Under the pieces are notes generated by a model. It saw only the letters and a program-made list of their open reading frames with translations, was not told the DNA's origin and searched no databases. DNA of 64,000 nucleotides from assembly GCF_008642335.1 (NCBI RefSeq), contig NZ_CP029191.1, forward strand, positions 2,108,001-2,172,000, read 5' to 3'. This document shows positions 61,380-64,000 of this stretch, piece after piece; the first letter of the stretch is position 1; each line of letters opens with the position of its first letter. Made by a program: the position numbers and the translations under genes. Source of the DNA: Streptomyces venezuelae. Its GTDB lineage: Bacteria > Actinomycetota > Actinomycetes > Streptomycetales > Streptomycetaceae.

Positions 61380-61927
61380 CAGCACAACTGACCTGCCGCC
61401 GCGCGGACATGGACGACGCGACGACCTTGGCGGGCCTCTACGAAGACGTGGTCCGCCGGCTGCGGGACCATGGCATCGACCAGTGGAAGTCCGGCGCCAA
61501 GGACGAGCGGCACTTCGAGCGGGTGATCGACTCGGCGACGGCGGAGGTGTGGCTCGCGTACGACGGTTCCGGCCCCCTCGGCGCGTACGAGCTGTGGTGG
61601 TCCGACGAGCAGGCGTGGGGCGCGCAGCCGCCGGTCGCCGGGTACGTGCACCGGCTGATGGCGCGGCCCGGGGCGCCCGCGGGGACGGGCCGCGCGCTGC
61701 TGCGGGACGCCGAGCACCGGATCGCGGCGGCGGGCCGCGAGCTGAGCCGCCTGGACGTCATGGTGACGAGTCCCCGTCTGCGCACGTACTACGAAGAGGC
61801 CGGTTACGCGGTCGTCGGCGAACTCATGGACAAGCTCGCCGCGGACGGCACCCCGTACGGCGTGCTGCTGATGGAGAGGCCGCTCGGTCACGAAGGCCAG
61901 GGAGCCCAGGGAGGCCAGGGAGGCTAG
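61376..61927 (+). CDS. GNAT family N-acetyltransferase
   Basis: A 183-residue acetyltransferase coupled to the TetR gene by a four-base ATGA overlap. HRLMARPGAPAGTGRALLRD is the acetyl-CoA loop (G-x-GR-A), and RLRTYYEEAGYAVVGEL is the C-terminal alpha-beta motif. HGIDQWKSGAKDERHF near residue 32 is typical of a subgroup of unknown substrate. The last 12 residues are a Gly/Gln repeat encoded by short GGGAGGC-type repeats. The stop codon shares a CTAG with the stop of the convergent phosphatase gene. Confidence 0.88.
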   Translation: MTAQLTCRRADMDDATTLAGLYEDVVRRLRDHGIDQWKSGAKDERHFERVIDSATAEVWLAYDGSGPLGAYELWWSDEQAWGAQPPVAGYVHRLMARPGAPAGTGRALLRDAEHRIAAAGRELSRLDVMVTSPRLRTYYEEAGYAVVGELMDKLAADGTPYGVLLMERPLGHEGQGAQGGQGG

Positions 61928-63579
61928 GAAAGCCGGGGCAGGTTGTTGCCCGTGCGCACGCGCATGGCGAGGAGCGCGATGTCGTCCTCGCGGTTGTGGC
62001 CCAGGCAGTCGAGCAGGGTGTCGCAGAGAGCCGTGACGCCGAGGGGCGCTCCGGCCGCGACCGTGCGCAGGTGCTCCATGGATTCGGCGAGGTCGGTGCC
62101 GCGGGTCTCGATGAGTCCGTCGGTGACCATGAGGAGCCGGTCGGTGGGGCGCAGGACCGTCTCCGTGGGCGGCGGCCGGTCCAGGCCGAGGCCGAGCAGG
62201 GGGCCCTTCGCCGTGAGGTAGCCGGCGGTGCCGTCGTCGGTGACGACGAGGGGCGGGATGTGCCCGGCGTTGGCGACGCGGGTGCGGCCGGTGGCGGGGT
62301 CGACGAGGGCCAGGCAGAGGGTGGCGGTGACCTCGGGGTGGTAGCGCTGCAGCATGCTGTCGAGGCGCCCGGCGAGCGTGCGCGGGTCGGGGTCCTCGAT
62401 GCAGTAGGCGCGCAGCGCGTGCCGGATCTCGACCATGACGGTGGCGGCGTCCAGGGAGTGGCCGACGACGTCGCCGATGCCGGTGAGGAGTCCCTGCGAG
62501 GTGGTGAGCGAGGCGTAGAAGTCGCCGCCGATCTCGGTGTCGCGGGAGGCGGGTTCGTAGCGGACGACGACTTCGGTGCCGGGGGTCTGCGGGACGTGCG
62601 CCGGCAGGAAGCTGCGCTGGAGGGTGAGGGCGATGTGGCGTTCCATCTCGTACATCAGCAGTCGTTCGGCGGCGACGGCGGTGGCGTGGGCGAGGCGCCC
62701 CACGAACCGTCCGGTGCCGGGGGCGGATCCTCGGTCGTACAGGGGTGTGGCGAGGCAGACGGGCGCGGACCCGTCGCGGGCGCGGGCGAGGGTGAGGCGG
62801 GCCCCGACGGGGCGTCCCGTGCCGTCGGACGCCTCGGCGGCGTGGAAGAATCCGGCGGGCCACACGGGTGCGGGCACGACGGTCTCGCGGACGCCGACCT
62901 GTCCGGCCATGCCGCGCTGGATCAGGCGGACCACGGTGTCGTGCGCGCCCTCGTCGGGCAGTGAGGCGGCGGTCCTGCGCCGGGACAGACTGCGGTGGAG
63001 TTCGCCGTCGTCGGCGATGACGAAGGCCGCCGCGGGTCCGTCGGTGAGGCGGGCCGTGCCGGCCGCGGCGGCCACGGCGAGTTCGCGGGGGCAGCGGGCG
63101 GACTGCACGTCGAGGATCGTCTCGGCGAGCCGGGTGAGGTGTCCTGCCTGCGCCTCGGCGTCGCTGCGGTGGCGCGCCCCGCGGGCCGCGGCCCGCACGA
63201 CGGCCTGGATCTCCTCCGGTTCGGCGGGCACCGTCAGATAGGCCTCGCCGCCCGCGTCGAGACCCAGGCACCGGTCGGCCGGGGCTATCCGGGCGGCCGA
63301 GAAGTGCACGACGGGCAGGGCGGCGAACGGTGGTGTCTCCTTCAGCCTGCGGCACAGTTCGAAGCCGCTCATGTCGGGCAGGCCGACGTCGACGAGCGCC
63401 ACGTCCGGCAGCTCGCCGGCGCGTCGGCGCACGTCGAGCTCGATGAGGGCCTCGCCCGCGCTGGCGGCGAGGACGACGCGGTGGCCGTCCCTGCGCAGGA
63501 CCGCACCGAGTGCGTATCGGCTGGCGGCGACGTCGTCCACCACCAGGATCGTGCTGCCTGCCTTGGCGTTCACGCTCAC
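61924..63579 (-). CDS. response-regulator-type PP2C (SpoIIE) phosphatase
   Basis: A 551-residue protein. Residues about 10-125 are a receiver with acidic pair STILVVDDVAASRY, phospho-acceptor in VALVDVGLPDMSG, but the usual conserved Lys position reads YLTVPAEPEE, so signalling may be altered. Residues about 145-310 are a GAF-like region (AFVIADDGELHRS). A PP2C domain follows with IGGDFYASL, IGDVVGHSLDAATVMV, NAGHIPPLVV and RPTDRLLMVTDGLIE. Output is probably dephosphorylation of an anti-sigma antagonist. GTG at 63579 has an AAGGGG site upstream. No partner kinase is adjacent. Confidence 0.9.
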   Translation of the reverse strand: MSVNAKAGSTILVVDDVAASRYALGAVLRRDGHRVVLAASAGEALIELDVRRRAGELPDVALVDVGLPDMSGFELCRRLKETPPFAALPVVHFSAARIAPADRCLGLDAGGEAYLTVPAEPEEIQAVVRAAARGARHRSDAEAQAGHLTRLAETILDVQSARCPRELAVAAAAGTARLTDGPAAAFVIADDGELHRSLSRRRTAASLPDEGAHDTVVRLIQRGMAGQVGVRETVVPAPVWPAGFFHAAEASDGTGRPVGARLTLARARDGSAPVCLATPLYDRGSAPGTGRFVGRLAHATAVAAERLLMYEMERHIALTLQRSFLPAHVPQTPGTEVVVRYEPASRDTEIGGDFYASLTTSQGLLTGIGDVVGHSLDAATVMVEIRHALRAYCIEDPDPRTLAGRLDSMLQRYHPEVTATLCLALVDPATGRTRVANAGHIPPLVVTDDGTAGYLTAKGPLLGLGLDRPPPTETVLRPTDRLLMVTDGLIETRGTDLAESMEHLRTVAAGAPLGVTALCDTLLDCLGHNREDDIALLAMRVRTGNNLPRLS

Positions 63580-63731
63580 ACGGGGCCCCTTTGGGGCTGG
63601 TGGGGCAGACCCCCCGCGGGCCTGCCCGACCAAGTTATCGTCCCGCGGCGCGTGACGGGAGATGACGGCCCTCCTCCGACCGGGATCGGTGAAGATCCAG
63701 GAACTTTCCTCGTCGGCAAGGACCTTGGCGA

Positions 63732-64000
<269 letters not shown>

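Overview
The window reads as chromosome from a Streptomyces or a very close relative. Base composition is very GC-rich with G/C at most third codon positions, GTG starts are common, and intergenic hairpins lack U-tracts. The gene set is typical of the genus: two glutamine synthetases (glnA and the eukaryote-like glnII) with GlnR-type sites, a homodimeric aceE, SpoIIE/PP2C phosphatases, WYL and TPR regulators, and a DUF1996 secreted protein. No rRNA, tRNA, CRISPR array, phage, complete IS or biosynthetic gene cluster was seen.

Layout. 1-6.0 kb: a truncated methyltransferase, cobT, a 180-bp MITE-like element, a DUF2156 lysyltransferase-like protein with a rhomboid-like partner, a membrane protein and cobS. 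6.1-15 kb: pepA, lpd, a two-lipoyl-domain E2, a GntR/FadR regulator and aceE, which together supply the parts of a pyruvate dehydrogenase complex. 15-25.5 kb: regulators and small enzymes (WYL, two SDRs, DUF4240, stand-alone CheB domain, TetR, SpoIIE phosphatase, GNAT, TIGR01777 epimerase, FAD amine-oxidase-like protein, TPR regulator). 25.7-31.2 kb: lipB-lipA (lipoylation of the E2 above), a small protein, DUF4191, RDD and glnA.

31.2-42.8 kb: Lrp/LysE pair, a secreted beta-barrel-like protein, a phosphoesterase, and a btuF-btuC-btuD-type ABC transporter behind a cobalamin riboswitch. Then AraC/VOC, a secreted HAD phosphatase, asparaginase, a hydrolase and ArsC. 42.8-46.5 kb: glnII, a possible 39-aa Cys-Cys leader peptide, a receiver-less winged-helix regulator and an epimerase. 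46.5-52.8 kb: MMPL transporter, two-component system, DUF1996 protein and a lipoprotein. 52.9-64 kb: a GH89 glycosidase, a TPR protein, a membrane protein with an ECF-sigma-like cytoplasmic half, a diiron protein plus its likely reductase, TetR-GNAT, a receiver-PP2C phosphatase, and the start of a GH13 alpha-glucosidase.

How the genes connect. aceE, E2 and lpd form the pyruvate dehydrogenase complex, and lipB and lipA make its cofactor. cobT, cobS and the riboswitch-controlled importer serve B12 synthesis and salvage. glnA and glnII are tied together by GlnR boxes. The backbone cobT-cobS-pepA-E2-epimerase-lipB-lipA-DUF4191-RDD-glnA has the same order as Mycobacterium tuberculosis Rv2207-Rv2220 (from memory), so it is an old actinobacterial neighbourhood with genus-level additions. 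Several genes carry a TANNNT box 6-8 nt before the start and no Shine-Dalgarno sequence, which suggests leaderless transcripts.
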